Shown here: positions 1-10,300 of the stretch, piece after piece
Layout: the number at the start of each line of letters is the position of its first letter
Numbering within the stretch: position 1 is the stretch's first letter
Origin: Macrotis lagotis
Lineage: Eukaryota > Chordata > Mammalia > Peramelemorphia > Peramelidae
Assembly (NCBI RefSeq): GCF_037893015.1
Contig: NC_133666.1
Location: 162,737,051 to 162,801,050 of the forward strand
Reading direction: 5' to 3'
Length of the DNA stretch: 64,000 nt
Position numbers and translations under genes: made by a program
The notes under the pieces: model-generated
What the model was told of the DNA's origin: nothing
What the model saw: only the letters and a program-made list of their open reading frames with translations
Database searches by the model: none

Positions 1-235
1 TATTTCACTCTGGCAGGCCACCCCGTTGGCGGGCCACCCTTCCAACCCCGGGGAGCAGAGCCTTTCTGCTCTTTTCCAGGTCACCTTGAGTAGAACTGCC
101 TCACTGGGTCCCTTTGTAGGTTCTGTCTCTCGAAAGTTTAGTTAGAGTCCTTAGTTTCAAGTTTTATCAGAGAGCGCCTAAGACTTAATCCCTTCTTGTC
201 ACCAGCTTGACTCTGCCCCCCACCCCCAACTCAAC
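1..235 (-). mobile_element. HAL1-type (half-L1) 5' end, cut by window edge
   Basis: On the minus strand the element starts near 235 with a G-rich run and a GGCAGAGTCAAG-like start, then continues off the left edge. It matches 49690-49932 along its whole length by eye, including the shared stretches TTTCTGCTCTTTTCCAGGT and CTGCCTCACTGGGTCCCT. The second copy leads into an ORF1-type coding region, so this is the 5' untranslated part of the same family. The rest lies outside the window. Confidence 0.7.
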
Positions 236-277
236 AATTTCTTTATGGTGTCAGTTGATAAAGGTGGAGAAAAGTTA

Positions 278-296
278 GAAAATGGATTAATTTTTT
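278..296. repeat. Target-site duplication, left copy (SLC25A16 retrocopy)
   Basis: GAAAATGGATTAATTTTTT here pairs with GAAAATCGATTAATTTTTT at 2116-2134, 18 of 19 identical. On the minus strand the duplication begins with A residues, as expected for an L1-endonuclease target, and it merges with the poly(A) tail seen as T's at 291-300. Confidence 0.9.
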
Positions 297-2115
297 TTTT
301 AGATTCTGAATCATGTTATTACTTTTATGTCACATTTATAATTTTATTATAAAATAACATTTTAGTCCCATGGTATATTGTATTCATTTTGACAAGAAAC
401 CAGTCATCACCATCCACAAAATGTCACCCTTTTAGTGCTTGCTTGAACAGTACACTTAACCAACTGGGCAAGGTAAAATTTCAATATACATTCTTCTTAT
501 ACTAATCACAAACTATTAAATCTAATTTTTAAAACAAAATGAACATAGTTCATTTTGAAATCCAGCATAGTTTTTCATTAAGTCCTGAGTAAGGCTGGGA
601 TGTTTTCTTGCCACAATTATTAAAAAATGCTCGGAAGAACATGATAAAGTTAAGAGTAAATCTTGGAAGACCTATAATGGACACCAATGAATCAGCAGTT
701 TCTCAGACCTTTCAGTTATTTTAATGAAACTGATTAACTTAAAAAAACTTCCAGAGTTGGCTTAAAGAGGTGTTTCAGATCAGAAAACCACAAATTATGG
801 CATCAAAAAACAACAGGAAGCACTTCTGGTTTCTGGCTTTAAAAAAAAAAATCAAATAGTCCAATGCCAGGACTTGCAGTGACAATGTAATTTTCCACTT
901 AATCCACACAACTCCTTCCCAGACACTGCCAATAGTAAAGTAAAACATTATGTATATTTATATAACAGATATACATGTATCGATCCCTGGACAGTTTCTA
1001 AAGGGAAAAATGTGACTTCAGTTGAGGTGCAAAAACTGCTTCATGAGCTCATAGGATGTGAATGCCATAGCCTGGGAGGGAACACAGCGAATGTAGTTAA
1101 GAGACAGGCCACGATAAAGTCCTCCACGAATTCCATGGTTTCTCTAGACATACTTCAGTGTCTTCAACATTGTAAGGCACTTTTCAGAATCTGGGAGAAC
1201 AGTCCCTAGTTGCATTCGACGATGGGTTACATCAAGTGGATAAGATATTGTCTGTGCTATTGCCCCAGCACAAAGCAAGTTTATATGAGTTTTCAAAACT
1301 AAGACATTAGGATTATCTGATGAAGGTCTTCCAAGCAGAGTTGGAACGTGGGAGAGACCAACACTCTTTAAGGTACCAAAAGTAAAAAATGAAACTCCTG
1401 CATAGGGAGCCATTCCTACAATGGTAGGCATCAATCCTCTGTAAAACCCCCGAAAGCCGCCCTCCTTTGCATAAATTGTTTTGAATGCATGAACAATTCC
1501 TGTGTATGTGTATTCTCCTTTCACCTGGAAGGCCAAGTGAACTCTGACCATGTCAAGTCCATAAGTACAGATGACTGCTGTCATACCTGCCATGGAGCCA
1601 GCCATTAGCGGTTGTATGTGTCCAGAAATTCCAAGTTTTGTGGTAATTAACTTTTTATAATGATCAAAGGACATAAACTGAATTGCACCATATGGAAAGA
1701 TTCTAATCATCATTGCTCCATTTCCTTTATGTAATCCAAGATAGCCTTCCTTTTTGGGGACTGCACACAATGCAGAAAAGACTCCTAAATGTTTGTAATG
1801 GTCATTATGTGTCTGTAATAGTATCTTCACTCGAGCCAAAGGTGCAATGGTGGTTTTGGCACAACATCCTGCAACACCTCCCGCCACGAAGGAGCACAGC
1901 CAGTACAGGTCCCTGCAAGAGGGCGCCATCGGCAGTGGGCTCAGGCCCCGGCTCCCCCGCGGCCATGGGGTGGCCCGCGCTGCCCGGGCGCAGTCAGAGA
2001 GGCGGTGGCGCCCGTGGCCCGGGCATGAGGCCCGCCGAGGAGGCCCAGCCGGCCAGGCGCGACAGGGCAGCCCCGGAGCTGCAAGGCGGCAGGGCCATGG
2101 GGGCCGGCAGCGGCT
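297..2115 (-). pseudogene. SLC25A16: SLC25A16 processed pseudogene (mitochondrial carrier retrocopy)
   Basis: An intronless minus-strand copy of the mitochondrial solute carrier SLC25A16, linked in the literature to coenzyme A transport across the inner membrane. The readable frame runs from an ATG at 1929 to an in-frame TAG at 1144-1146. The same frame continues beyond the stop to the natural C-terminus (YELMKQFLHLN), ending in TGA at 1018-1020. Three mitochondrial-carrier repeats are present, but each Px[DE]xx[KR] signature is hit: PLARVK at residues 30-35 (acid lost), GLDMVR at 124-129 (Pro lost) and PLDVTH at 231-236 (basic residue lost). About three residues are missing before GAIAQTIS. 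The GC-rich block 1925-2115 is the former 5' end. An ATG there lies in another frame, so the true start cannot be read. About 720 bases of 3' UTR, a poly(A) tail and a TSD show L1-mediated retroposition of a spliced mRNA. Function is very unlikely. Confidence 0.95.
343..348 (-). promoter_or_regulatory. Inherited polyadenylation signal AATAAA
   Basis: TTTATT on the plus strand reads AATAAA on the minus strand, near the 3' end of the retrocopied SLC25A16 3' UTR and about 45 bases before the poly(A) tract. It is a relic of the parent mRNA, a little farther from the tail than usual. Confidence 0.5.
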
Positions 2116-2134
2116 GAAAATCGATTAATTTTTT
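2116..2134. repeat. Target-site duplication, right copy (SLC25A16 retrocopy)
   Basis: GAAAATCGATTAATTTTTT, partner of 278-296 with one difference. It marks the 5' boundary of the retrocopy, so the insert starts at 2115 with the GC-rich leader and is probably full length. Confidence 0.9.
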
Positions 2135-2284
2135 AGAGAATCTGGCTTTGAGTCCTAGGTCTATAATGAGATAGCCAGCCATGTGACTTTCAACAATTTA
2201 TAGTATCTTCAGATTCTCAGATAAAAATTAGAGAAAGTAATTTATATATATTTATTATACATCACACATGGAGCAAAAGAATTT

Positions 2285-2480
2285 TGACAAATACTACCTT
2301 ATTTGATTCTTATAACCATAAGATAGGTACTATGATTATCCTCATTTTACAAGCGAGTAAACTGAGACAGCCAGAGGTAAAGTACCTTTGTCCAATATCA
2401 CAAAGCTAGTAAGTGTCTGATGCTGGTTTTGGACTCAGGTCTTCTCAATTTTATATCAAATGCTCTGTCCTCTGAGTCTC
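2285..2480 (-). mobile_element. MIR SINE, minus orientation
   Basis: The order of matches is that of a reverse-complemented MIR: CCTCATTTTACAAGCGAGTAA, then AACTGAGACAG, CACAAAGCTAGTAAGTG, GGACTCAGGTCTTCT and a decayed head near CAAATGCTCTGTCC. Decay is heavy, as expected of a mammal-wide repeat. Confidence 0.75.
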
Positions 2481-2489
2481 CAATTGCCC

Positions 2490-2590
2490 AATCCTAAAAT
2501 GGTGATAGTAATACATATACCACCACCTTCCTTGGGTTTCTGTTGAAGATTAAATGTGACTAAACATACTCCTTAAAAGGCCTTCATTTT
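2490..2590 (+). mobile_element. MIR 3' fragment
   Basis: AAAATGGTGATAGTAATAC followed by TGAAGATTAAATGTGA matches the plus-strand 3' half of a MIR element. It lies head-to-head with the preceding MIR. Confidence 0.5.
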
Positions 2591-3373
2591 GTAAATTGGA
2601 AATACTATTTGAAAATGAGCTATCATTATGAACTATTAGTCCACAGACCAGTTTGGTCTCAGGATAAAGAAAACTGAAGTCCAGAAAGATTTCTTGCATT
2701 AGGTTGCACTACTAACTATTTGATGATAGAATCAATAGTATAATGCAATGGACCAGTAATAGGAAATCTGACATCTGGGGCAAAGAAAGTAGATTGGATA
2801 ATGAGAGGGAAATACTGTAGAAACACAATTACAGAAGTTGATGCAAGGGAAACAGTACATGTAGAAAAAAATCTGGGATCTCAACTCTACTGCAAAGATA
2901 TGTTGAATGGATGGTAAATTGGTGAACTACTTTTCATCAGATCAATCAAACCATGGCAAGACAGAAACTTTCTCAGAGATTCTGTTGTGCACTACTGCAA
3001 TGGATGATGCCCACCTCAAAAGAGGAGGTACAGGAAGAGAGGATGTGGGATAAGTAAGAAGACATTGATGACCATCTCCTTTAAACTGTAGAAACAGTGA
3101 AAACAGTGAAACCATGGCATAGAACCAGAGGATCACTGATGGATGCCATGTGGCAAAGCCCTAGTGACTCTACCCTAGTTAATAATCCAGTACAAAGTCT
3201 CTTGGTCTAGTCTAGTGATTTTTCCTTCTATAAAACAGTAATATCTTGATATTAATGTTTTTTTTTCTTTGTTTTGTTTTGTTTTTTTCTCCAATAACTT
3301 GTTTTTGGGACTAGACAGTTAAATGACTTTGCAGATAGTATGTTTGACCTGATGTCAAGAAGACTTCAATTAA
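2591..3373. other. Unassigned intergenic DNA
   Basis: No coding frame with recognisable content and no repeat family that I can name. There is a T/G-rich run near 3258-3290. Confidence 0.5.
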
Positions 3374-3506
3374 AGGGCAGCTAGGTGGCACAGTGAATAA
3401 AGCACCAACCCTGTAGTCAGGAAGACCTGAGTTCAAATCAAGTCACAAACACTTAATACATACTTAGCTGTGTGACCTCATTGCCTTGCAAAAATAAAAA
3501 AAAAGA
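3374..3506 (+). mobile_element. Marsupial tRNA-type SINE
   Basis: Starts AAGGGCAGCTAGGTGGCAC, has the B-box-like GAGTTCAAATC, the segment TTAGCTGTGTGACCTC and ends ATTGCCTTGCAAAA plus an A-rich tail. This is the commonest SINE family in the window. Confidence 0.85.
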
Positions 3507-3695
3507 CCTGAGTTAATATTTGACCATACTTTAGACATTTACTAGTTGTATAACCTTTTGCCTCAGTTTCTCATCTACAAAATGGGGATAATAACAGATT
3601 CTACTTACTCTGGGTTAGTGTGAAACAGAATGAGAAAATATTTTAAAATACTTTGCAAAACTTAAAGCAATATATAAATACTAGCTATTTTTATT
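3507..3695 (+). mobile_element. MIR SINE, plus orientation
   Basis: Contains TTTACTAGTTGTATAACC, CCTCAGTTTCTCATCTACA, AAATGGGGATAATAAC and a late ACTTTGCAAA segment in MIR order. It abuts the A-rich end of the preceding SINE. Confidence 0.65.
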
Positions 3696-4106
3696 AAATT
3701 ATTTTAATACTATTATCAACATTTAATGAGCTGGATTAATAAGCATTTTCATAACTAGGAATTCTGATAATCTATCCAAATTAGGGAGATATATAGAAGC
3801 CTTAAGATTACCTCTGGAGATGCTGTCATTGGGATAAGGAATAGCATGAGGCAGGTTAGGGAGAAGGAAGCTCAACTATGATGAGAAAGTATTTAAGTTC
3901 CCACCTTAGCTGGTGTTTTATTATTTTTGTTATTACTGAGTATCCCACATGTCATGCCCTATATTATTTCCAGGTCTGTTGCAGGATTGATTTCTCCTTG
4001 ATCACATGAGTCTGAATTTCTTAGTTGAGTTTCCAGGTTTAAATACTGCTAGTGGCATTTCCATTTCTTTTAATTATTGTAAAATAGAACTGAAGCTAGG
4101 ACAAAT
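3696..4106. other. Unassigned intergenic DNA
   Basis: AT-rich, with no coding frame or repeat family that I can support. Confidence 0.5.
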
Positions 4107-4115
4107 CTACCATAC

Positions 4116-4180
<65 letters not shown>

Positions 4181-4187
4181 CATACAC

Positions 4188-4222
<35 letters not shown>

Positions 4223-4346
4223 CATACACATACATATACATATACATATGCATATGCATATGCATATACATCATATACATATACGCATACACATATACAT
4301 ATACACATACACATACACACATACATATACATATACATATATACAG
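4107..4346. repeat. (CATATA)n-type microsatellite
   Basis: About 240 bases of imperfect CATATA/CACATA hexamers. Long Tyr-Ile and Tyr-Met/Val dipeptide frames on both strands are translations of this satellite, not genes. Confidence 0.97.
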
Positions 4347-4395
4347 TAAGTGAAACAAATGGATAAATGAACATTTACAGAATATGACATGTTTC

Positions 4396-4409
4396 AATAT
4401 GTGTGGTTC
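4396..4409. repeat. Target-site duplication, left copy (L1 at 4.4-8.46 kb)
   Basis: AATATGTGTGGTTC here pairs with AATATGTGGGGTTC at 8459-8472, one difference in 14. Confidence 0.75.
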
Positions 4410-5619
4410 TGCTTTTTTGACTTCTGGCCAAGATGGCAGAGAGAAGACAGGTACTATGCTAAAGTCTCCTGATCCTCCCTCATATATAATATGAAACAAA
4501 CCTATTAACAGAAATCCAATCAATAAAACACAGAAAAAGAAGCTAGGAGAGGAACATCTACCTCAAGGTTTAACTTCTGGGATCCTGGGTGAGCCAGGCA
4601 CAGAAAGCAGACTCCTGTGGGAACACAGGTCAGGGTGAAAGCCTGAGAGCCTGAGAACTTGACTACCCTGATCAGTTGCAGAGGCATGAGTCAACTGCGG
4701 AGCAGAAGCTTTGGTTGTGGTACTGGCAGTCTGCACCTTATTGGCAGGGCTGGAGGGTGAGTTCCAGACTGGAAAGTTGTAGACTTGGATCCCTGGGCTC
4801 CTCTGGCCTAGAGGGGCTTTGAGTCCATACCTTCATTTCAACTGAAGTCTCTTGCCAGAACAAACATAATTACAGCCCACCTCAGCCCCAGGCTCATGTG
4901 TAAGCAGCAGAGTTCCCTCAACTGTGAATTGGGAGAGTAATTACCTTTCCCTAAGGCAAAGTTCACCATTGTTTAAAGGAAAAAGTATTCAGCAGCTTCA
5001 ACCACCTCCTCCAGGCCAAGGGAGAGGGCCTCAAATCAAGGTCACAGACACTCCAGTGAAAGCAACCAACACAGCCTACTGGCTATTCCATTTGGCATTA
5101 CTAAATCCAGTGAGTAAAGCCTCTAAGGATCTGAATACTAAACTTCTGTGAACCAGCCCCTCCCCAAGGCAAGGTCTTATGACTTTTTTTGTGACTCTGA
5201 TAGAATGATTTAAATACAGTGCCTACTTAAAAATGGGGGACAGTAAGGAGATAGGAGGATAGAGGAGATAGAATGTGGTAGATTTCATTACATTAGGAGG
5301 TACAAAAGACCTATTGTAATAGAGAGGAAGAAGGGAGGAAGTGAGAACCACCTGAATCTTCCTCTCATCAGACTTGGCTTAAAGTTAACTTACACACTCA
5401 GTTAAGTTAAGAAACTTATATTACCTTCCAAGTATTAAAAGGAGAAAAGGGGTACAAACAGAAGGAAGGGAAAGAAGAAGGAGGAAAAGGGAAAGGGGAA
5501 AAAAGGGGAGAGGAATGGTATAGGAGGGTAAACACACTGAAGGGGGCAATTTTCAGAAACAAGATATTGGGGAAAATGGATAAAGGAAAAAAGAGGAAAA
5601 ATACAAAGAGGGAAGATAG

Positions 5620-8215
5620 CATGGAGGGCAAAAAAGAGTTAGTAATTATAACTTTAAATGTGAATGGGATGAACTCTCCTTTAAAATGTAAACAAAAATC
5701 AGAGTGGATTAAAAACAAGAATCCTACAAGATGCTGCTTGCAAGAAAATCATTTGAAGAAGAGAGATACATATAGAGTAAAGTTAAAAGGTTGGAGCAAA
5801 ATATATTTTTCTTCAGCTGAAGTGAAAAAAAGCAGGGGTAGCAATCCATATCTCAGACAAAGCAGCTGCAAAAATAGATATTTTTAAAAGTGAAAAGGAA
5901 GGAAACTACATCCTCCTAAAAGGTACCATAGACATTAAAGTAATTTCAATACTAAATATGTATCCACCCAATGGTATAGCATCCAAATTCTTAGAGGATA
6001 AATTGAAAGAACCACAGGAAGACATAGACAGCAAAACTCTACTAGTGGGAGACCTCAACTTCCCTCTCTCAGATTTATATAAAGCTAATCATAAGATAAA
6101 CTAGAAAGAAGTTAAAGATGTAAATAGATTGTTAAAAAACCTAGATATAATAGACTTATGGAGGAAATTGAATGAGAATTAAAAAGTATATATATACTTT
6201 TTTCTTTCTGCAGCACATAGCACTTACACAAAAAATTGACCTAAAGCCTTAGGTTTTTATTAGGGCATAAAAACCTAATGGTCAATTGCAGAAAGACAGA
6301 AATAGTGAATCTATCTTTCTCAGATCATAATTCAATAAAAATTATATACAATATTGTGTCAGGGAGAAATAGACCCAAAACTAATTGGAAATTAAATAAC
6401 CTCATTTTAAAGAATGAATGGATCAAACAGCAAATTATAGGATGAATTAATTATTTCATCCTAGATAATGACAATAATGAAACAACGTACCAAAATCTAA
6501 GGAATTCACTCAAGGTGGCTGTCAGGGGATATATTATATCTTTAAATGATTATATGAATAAATTAGAGAAAGAGCAATGAACTAAATATGCAACTAAAAA
6601 ATTCAAGAATAAAACACTAAATTAAATACCAAATTAGAAATTCTAAAAATTCAAGGAAAAATTAATAAAATTGAAAGCAAGAAAACTATTGAATTAATTA
6701 AACCAAGGGTTGGTTATATGAAAAATAAACAATAAAATTGATAAACTCTGATCAATTTGATTAAAAAAAGAAGAAAACCACATTGCTAGTATCATAAAGG
6801 AAAAAGGTGAACTTACCACCAATGAGAGGGAAATTAAACTAATAATTTGGGAATTATTTTGCCCAACTCTATGCCAATAAATTTGACAATCTAAGTGAAA
6901 TGGATGAATATTTACAAAAATATAAGTTACCCAGATGAAATGAAAAGGAAATTAAATACCTAGACAACTCTATCTCAGAAATCAGTGGAATAGAGTAGGT
7001 GCAATAACAGGAAATGATTATAGGAATCTATTGTTTGATAAACACAAAGAGTCCAGCTATTGGTATAAACTTTCTCTTTGATAAAAACTGTTGGGAAAAT
7101 TGGAAGCTAGTATGAAAGAAACTTAGATTAGACCAACATCTCACACCATATACTGAGATAATATCAAAAGGGATACAGGAATTAGACATAAAACATTATT
7201 ATAAGCAAACTAGAAGATCAAGGAGTAGTTTACCTGTCAGATCTATGGAAAGTGAAGCAGTTTATGACCAAGGAAGATATGGAGAACATCATTAAAACAA
7301 ACTAGAAAATTTTGATTACATTAAATTAAAAAGCTTTTGCACAGAAAAAGGCATTATAACCGAAATCAAAAGAAATGTAGTAAATTGGGAAGCAATTTTT
7401 ACAACTAGTATTTCTGACAAATGATTCATTTCTAAAATATACAGAGAATTGAGTCAAATTTTCAAAAAAACCAAGCCATTCCCCAATTGACAAATGATCA
7501 AAGGATATGCAAAGGCAATAATGAGGAATTCAAAGCAATCCATAGTCATATGAAAATTGCTATAAAACATTAGAGAAAAACAAATAAAAACATCTCTGAG
7601 GTGCTGCCTCACACCTCTCAGATTGCTCAACATGACCAGAAATTTGCAATGATCAATGTTGGCAGGGATGTAGGGAAATCTGGGACACCAATATATTGTT
7701 GGTGGAGCTGTGAACTCATCCAACCTTTCTGGAGAGCAACTTAGAATTACACCCAAAGGGCAACAAAAATGTGCATATGCTATGATCCAGTAATACCACT
7801 ACTGGGTCTATTCCCTGAATAGATTATGAAAAAGGGTAAAAACATCACTTGTAGAAAAAATATTCATAGCAGTCCTGTTTGTGGTGGCAAAGAATTAGAA
7901 ATTAAATGAATGTCCTTCAGTTGGGGAATGCCATAATGAACTGTGGTATATGTATGTATGTGATGGAATGCTATTTTTTTCAAGAAACCAGGAGAGATGG
8001 AAATTCAGTTAAGCATGGAAAGATTTGCATGAAATGATGCTAAGTGAGATGAGCAGAACCAGAAAAAACATTGTGCATTCTAACAGCAACATAGGGGTGA
8101 TAACCAAACTTGATGGATTTGTTCATTCCATCAGTGCAACAATCAGGGACAATTTGGAGGAACTGCGATGGAGAATACCATCTGTACCCAGAGAAAGAAT
8201 TGTGGAGTTTGAATA
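5620..8215 (+). pseudogene. L1 ORF2 remnant (endonuclease plus C-terminal domain, RT deleted)
   Basis: The start reads as the L1 APE-type endonuclease, with the N-terminal NVNGMNSPLK region and the CCLQE-H catalytic segment. The frame slips in an A-run at 5826-5833, just after the SAEVKK segment. Further stops follow (for example near 6100 and 6180). The region 6990-7000 joins the upstream Z domain to a segment matching the C-terminal third, so the fingers/palm of the reverse transcriptase is gone. The last part, to 8215, carries the C-terminal domain in pieces, ending near REFKDRELWSL-type text and a stop before the 3' UTR. It cannot encode an active enzyme. Confidence 0.88.
6249..6278. repeat. 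Perfect 12-bp hairpin inside decayed L1 ORF2
   Basis: TTAGGTTTTTAT (6249-6260), loop TAGGGC, then ATAAAAACCTAA (6267-6278). Two other L1 copies here lack the left arm and have an unrelated 7-base stretch instead, so the arm was copied locally in inverted orientation. Confidence 0.8.
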
Positions 8216-8458
8216 AAGATCAAAGACTATTACTTTTAATTTAGAAAAAAAACCCATTATCTTATGCAATTTTGCTATATTTTATTGTGTTTCTTCCTTA
8301 AGGATATCATTTCTCTCTCATCACATTCAACTTAGATCAATGTATACCATGGAAACAATGTAAAGACTAACAGACTGCCTTCTGTGGCGGGGGGGGGGGA
8401 GGGAAGCAAGACTAGAGCAAAAATTGTAAAAACTCAAAATAAAAAAAAATCTTTCTAA

Positions 8459-8472
8459 AATATGTGGGGTTC
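8459..8472. repeat. Target-site duplication, right copy (L1 at 4.4-8.46 kb)
   Basis: AATATGTGGGGTTC, partner of 4396-4409. It follows directly on the L1 A-rich tail. Confidence 0.75.
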
Positions 8473-9450
8473 CTTGAATATCACAAAGTATGAGGAAAGG
8501 CTTAATAAGCATTGAATGTGGAGAATATAATTGGTTTGTGATGCTACAATAGAAAATAGAATTGCTGTGATAAGAGGTATAAAAGATATATCCTTCCTTT
8601 CAATATTGATGTTTAACAGTCCATTAAGTGGGGAAATGGGCTTGACTCATATGAGTTACCTATAAATAGTTTGATGAAAGGCAGAAATGACTGGTTGCTT
8701 CTGTTTTATTTTCCTCCCTTATGAACTTAGATCTACTAAAAGGCCAGAAGCATGAAAGGGATTTTTAAGCAAATCCATGATGTTTATTCTTAATCATCAT
8801 GTTCTGTATTTGGGATATGGGAAGGGGAAATGCTTTTTCAAGAAAGATGACAGATGACTTTCTGCCATCTCCCAATGAAGCCAAAACTTTACAGGTAGAG
8901 GCTAAACTCCCCACTCTCTCCTCCCTGCAGTGCCAATATTACTGGAGGACTCACTGAGTTTAATCATTAATTTTGTATTGTTCTATTGCTGGAGAGAGTA
9001 CAAATTACCTGATGCTAACATGGAAAAATAGTGTGGATAATCTAATTTGGAGTACTTCTTATGATTCAGGGAAAAGTCATGAAAATATAGAAGGGTTTCA
9101 GATCACCAAACTGAATTGTCAAAGTTAAGAACCCAAATCACTAAAACAGTTAAAAGGAAGCTTAATTGAAGAGAGAGGGGGAGCACTCATGTAAGTCAAA
9201 GGAAATAGAAAAAATGAAACTGAAAACAACTGATATTGGGTTGTCCCCCAAACACCCTAAGAAGTATAAATAATGCTCTGCTCCATTTTCTTAGTTTCAA
9301 GCACAGCAACAAAGGGAAATTACTCCAGTAATGGCCAAACTAATTCTACTCTGTAGAGCAGAGAGCAACACTTTTGCCTTGCTCTACCATCCATGTTTTG
9401 AGAGCCTTAAAACCATATTTTGGTTGTCTGGGAGCATTTTTTTGAAAATA
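8473..9450. other. Unassigned intergenic DNA
   Basis: No recognisable gene or repeat. Unlike its surroundings it shows no SINE or L1 signature; it may be old unique sequence. Confidence 0.5.
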
Positions 9451-9712
9451 ACACTACAGGGGACAAAGAGGTGGTAAAGTAGATAGAGTTTCAACCCTGG
9501 AGTCAGGAAGATGAGGTCAAATCTAGACACTTGATCAGCATTAAATTTAAAATATGATTTTATTCACACATTTAAATTTCTTCAGTGATTTCAACACTGG
9601 AAAAATTTAGACCCAACACTCTTGAGATTTCCCCAGAAACCTAGATATTTGATACTTTTTAGCTGTATGACCTTTGGCAAGTCATTTAACCCCATTGCCT
9701 TGCAAAAACCAA
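9451..9712 (+). mobile_element. Marsupial SINE split by a 105-base insert
   Basis: The SINE head (GATAGAGTTTCAACCCTGGA, then AGTCAGGAAGA and AGGTCAAATCTAGACAC) is at about 9455-9530. Its tail (TTTAGCTGTATGACCTTTGG, CATTTAACCCCATTGCCTTG) is at 9657-9705. Between them lies foreign sequence, 9531-9635, that is an inverted copy of 11138-11242. Confidence 0.85.
9531..9635 (+). repeat. Inverted repeat arm 1 (templated insert in SINE)
   Basis: Its reverse complement matches 11138-11242 over 105 bases with 4 differences by hand alignment and no gaps. It sits inside a SINE, so this copy is the insert. Confidence 0.93.
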
Positions 9713-9934
9713 GAAAGGAAAGAAAGAAGAAATAAAAGAAAGAAAGAAATGAAAATGACCCTACATACAAGTCCACAGCATGGAATGAGTATGCTGGCAC
9801 AACCCAGAGGAGCATTCACAATGATCTTATAATGTTAACTTGTAGATGTACTGTCTACCTACATCAGTGGAGGAATTTTTATAAATCAAAAATTTGACAA
9901 AGCAGTTAAAACACAATTAAGGAGGTAGGAGGAA
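9713..9934. other. Unassigned DNA with GAAA-rich run
   Basis: Starts with an A/G-rich run (9713-9755) derived from the SINE tail. No gene seen in the rest. Confidence 0.5.
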
Positions 9935-10085
9935 GGAGGTAAACATATATATCAAAATATCCATATACAATGCTAACCTGAGTGTTCACTGCTAAGGAGA
10001 GGGGGGTGGGAAGATGGAGTGGAAGTTTATAACTCAAAAATGTACATGTGCATATTCATGGGAAAAAAGGAAGGGGGGCATAGGA
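9935..10085 (+). mobile_element. L1 3' UTR fragment
   Basis: The order matches the 3' UTR at 24990-25120: an ATACAATGCTAACCTGA-like stretch, TTCACTGCTAAGGAGAGG, a G-rich run and a final AAAATGTACATGTGCA segment ending A-rich. It is a heavily 5'-truncated L1 insertion. Confidence 0.7.
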
Positions 10086-10194
10086 AAGTTCAGTTTATAC
10101 AGCTTTACTATGCAATAAAGACCATAACACATTTGGCACGACTTATCTGACTGCAAAGTTGGCTAGTGTCTATATACAATTCTGCAGATTCCCA

Positions 10195-10300
10195 ATCAAA
10201 ATACATTCATTAATTAATCAATAAGAATTTATTTAGCACCTACAATGTGCAATGGAGATCATCTAGTTCAACTTCTTCATATATATCAGATGAAGAAGGA
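10195..10300. mobile_element. Ancient short repeat fragment (MIR/L2-like)
   Basis: AATTTATTTAGCACCTACAA followed by GAGATCATCTAGTTCAACTT resembles ancient interspersed repeats widely seen in mammals. A related AGATGATCTGGCTCAATCC lies at 63954-63972. The family name is uncertain. Confidence 0.4.

Larger units (their letters stand above)
4412..8458 (+). mobile_element. L1 element, internally deleted (no ORF1, no RT core)
   Basis: Plus-strand L1. The 5' end at about 4420 has GACTTCTGGCCAAGATGG, the start shared with three other L1s here. The 5' UTR runs to about 5180. ORF1 is missing: the leader goes directly to the inter-ORF purine-rich spacer (5190-5560). ORF2 begins near 5620 with the endonuclease domain. 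Near 6990 the Z region jumps to the C-terminal third, removing about 2.3 kb with the polymerase motifs. The 3' UTR ends in an A-rich tail at about 8458. Matching TSDs show the whole unit arrived, or was trimmed, within one insertion. Confidence 0.9.

Noticed and set aside
1144..1929. Functional single-exon mitochondrial carrier gene
   Set aside because: Premature stop, lost carrier signature residues, flanking TSD and poly(A) all mark a dead processed copy.
1713..2128. Arg/Gly/Ala/Pro-rich plus-strand frames over the GC-rich block
   Set aside because: Antisense shadows of the GC-rich 5' end of the SLC25A16 retrocopy.
4150..4340. CRISPR-like or other phased repeat array
   Set aside because: The repeat is a simple hexamer microsatellite without spacers, in a vertebrate genome.
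4006..4523. Long Tyr/Ile/Val/Met-rich open frames on both strands
   Set aside because: Pure translation of the CATATA microsatellite at 4107-4346; no start context, domain or conservation signal.
5150..5215. L1 ORF1 loss at 5.18 kb as an RNA splicing event
   Set aside because: The junction keeps the GTCTTA that would be the donor and shows a short shared TATGACTT word with the spacer, which suits deletion better than GT-AG splicing.
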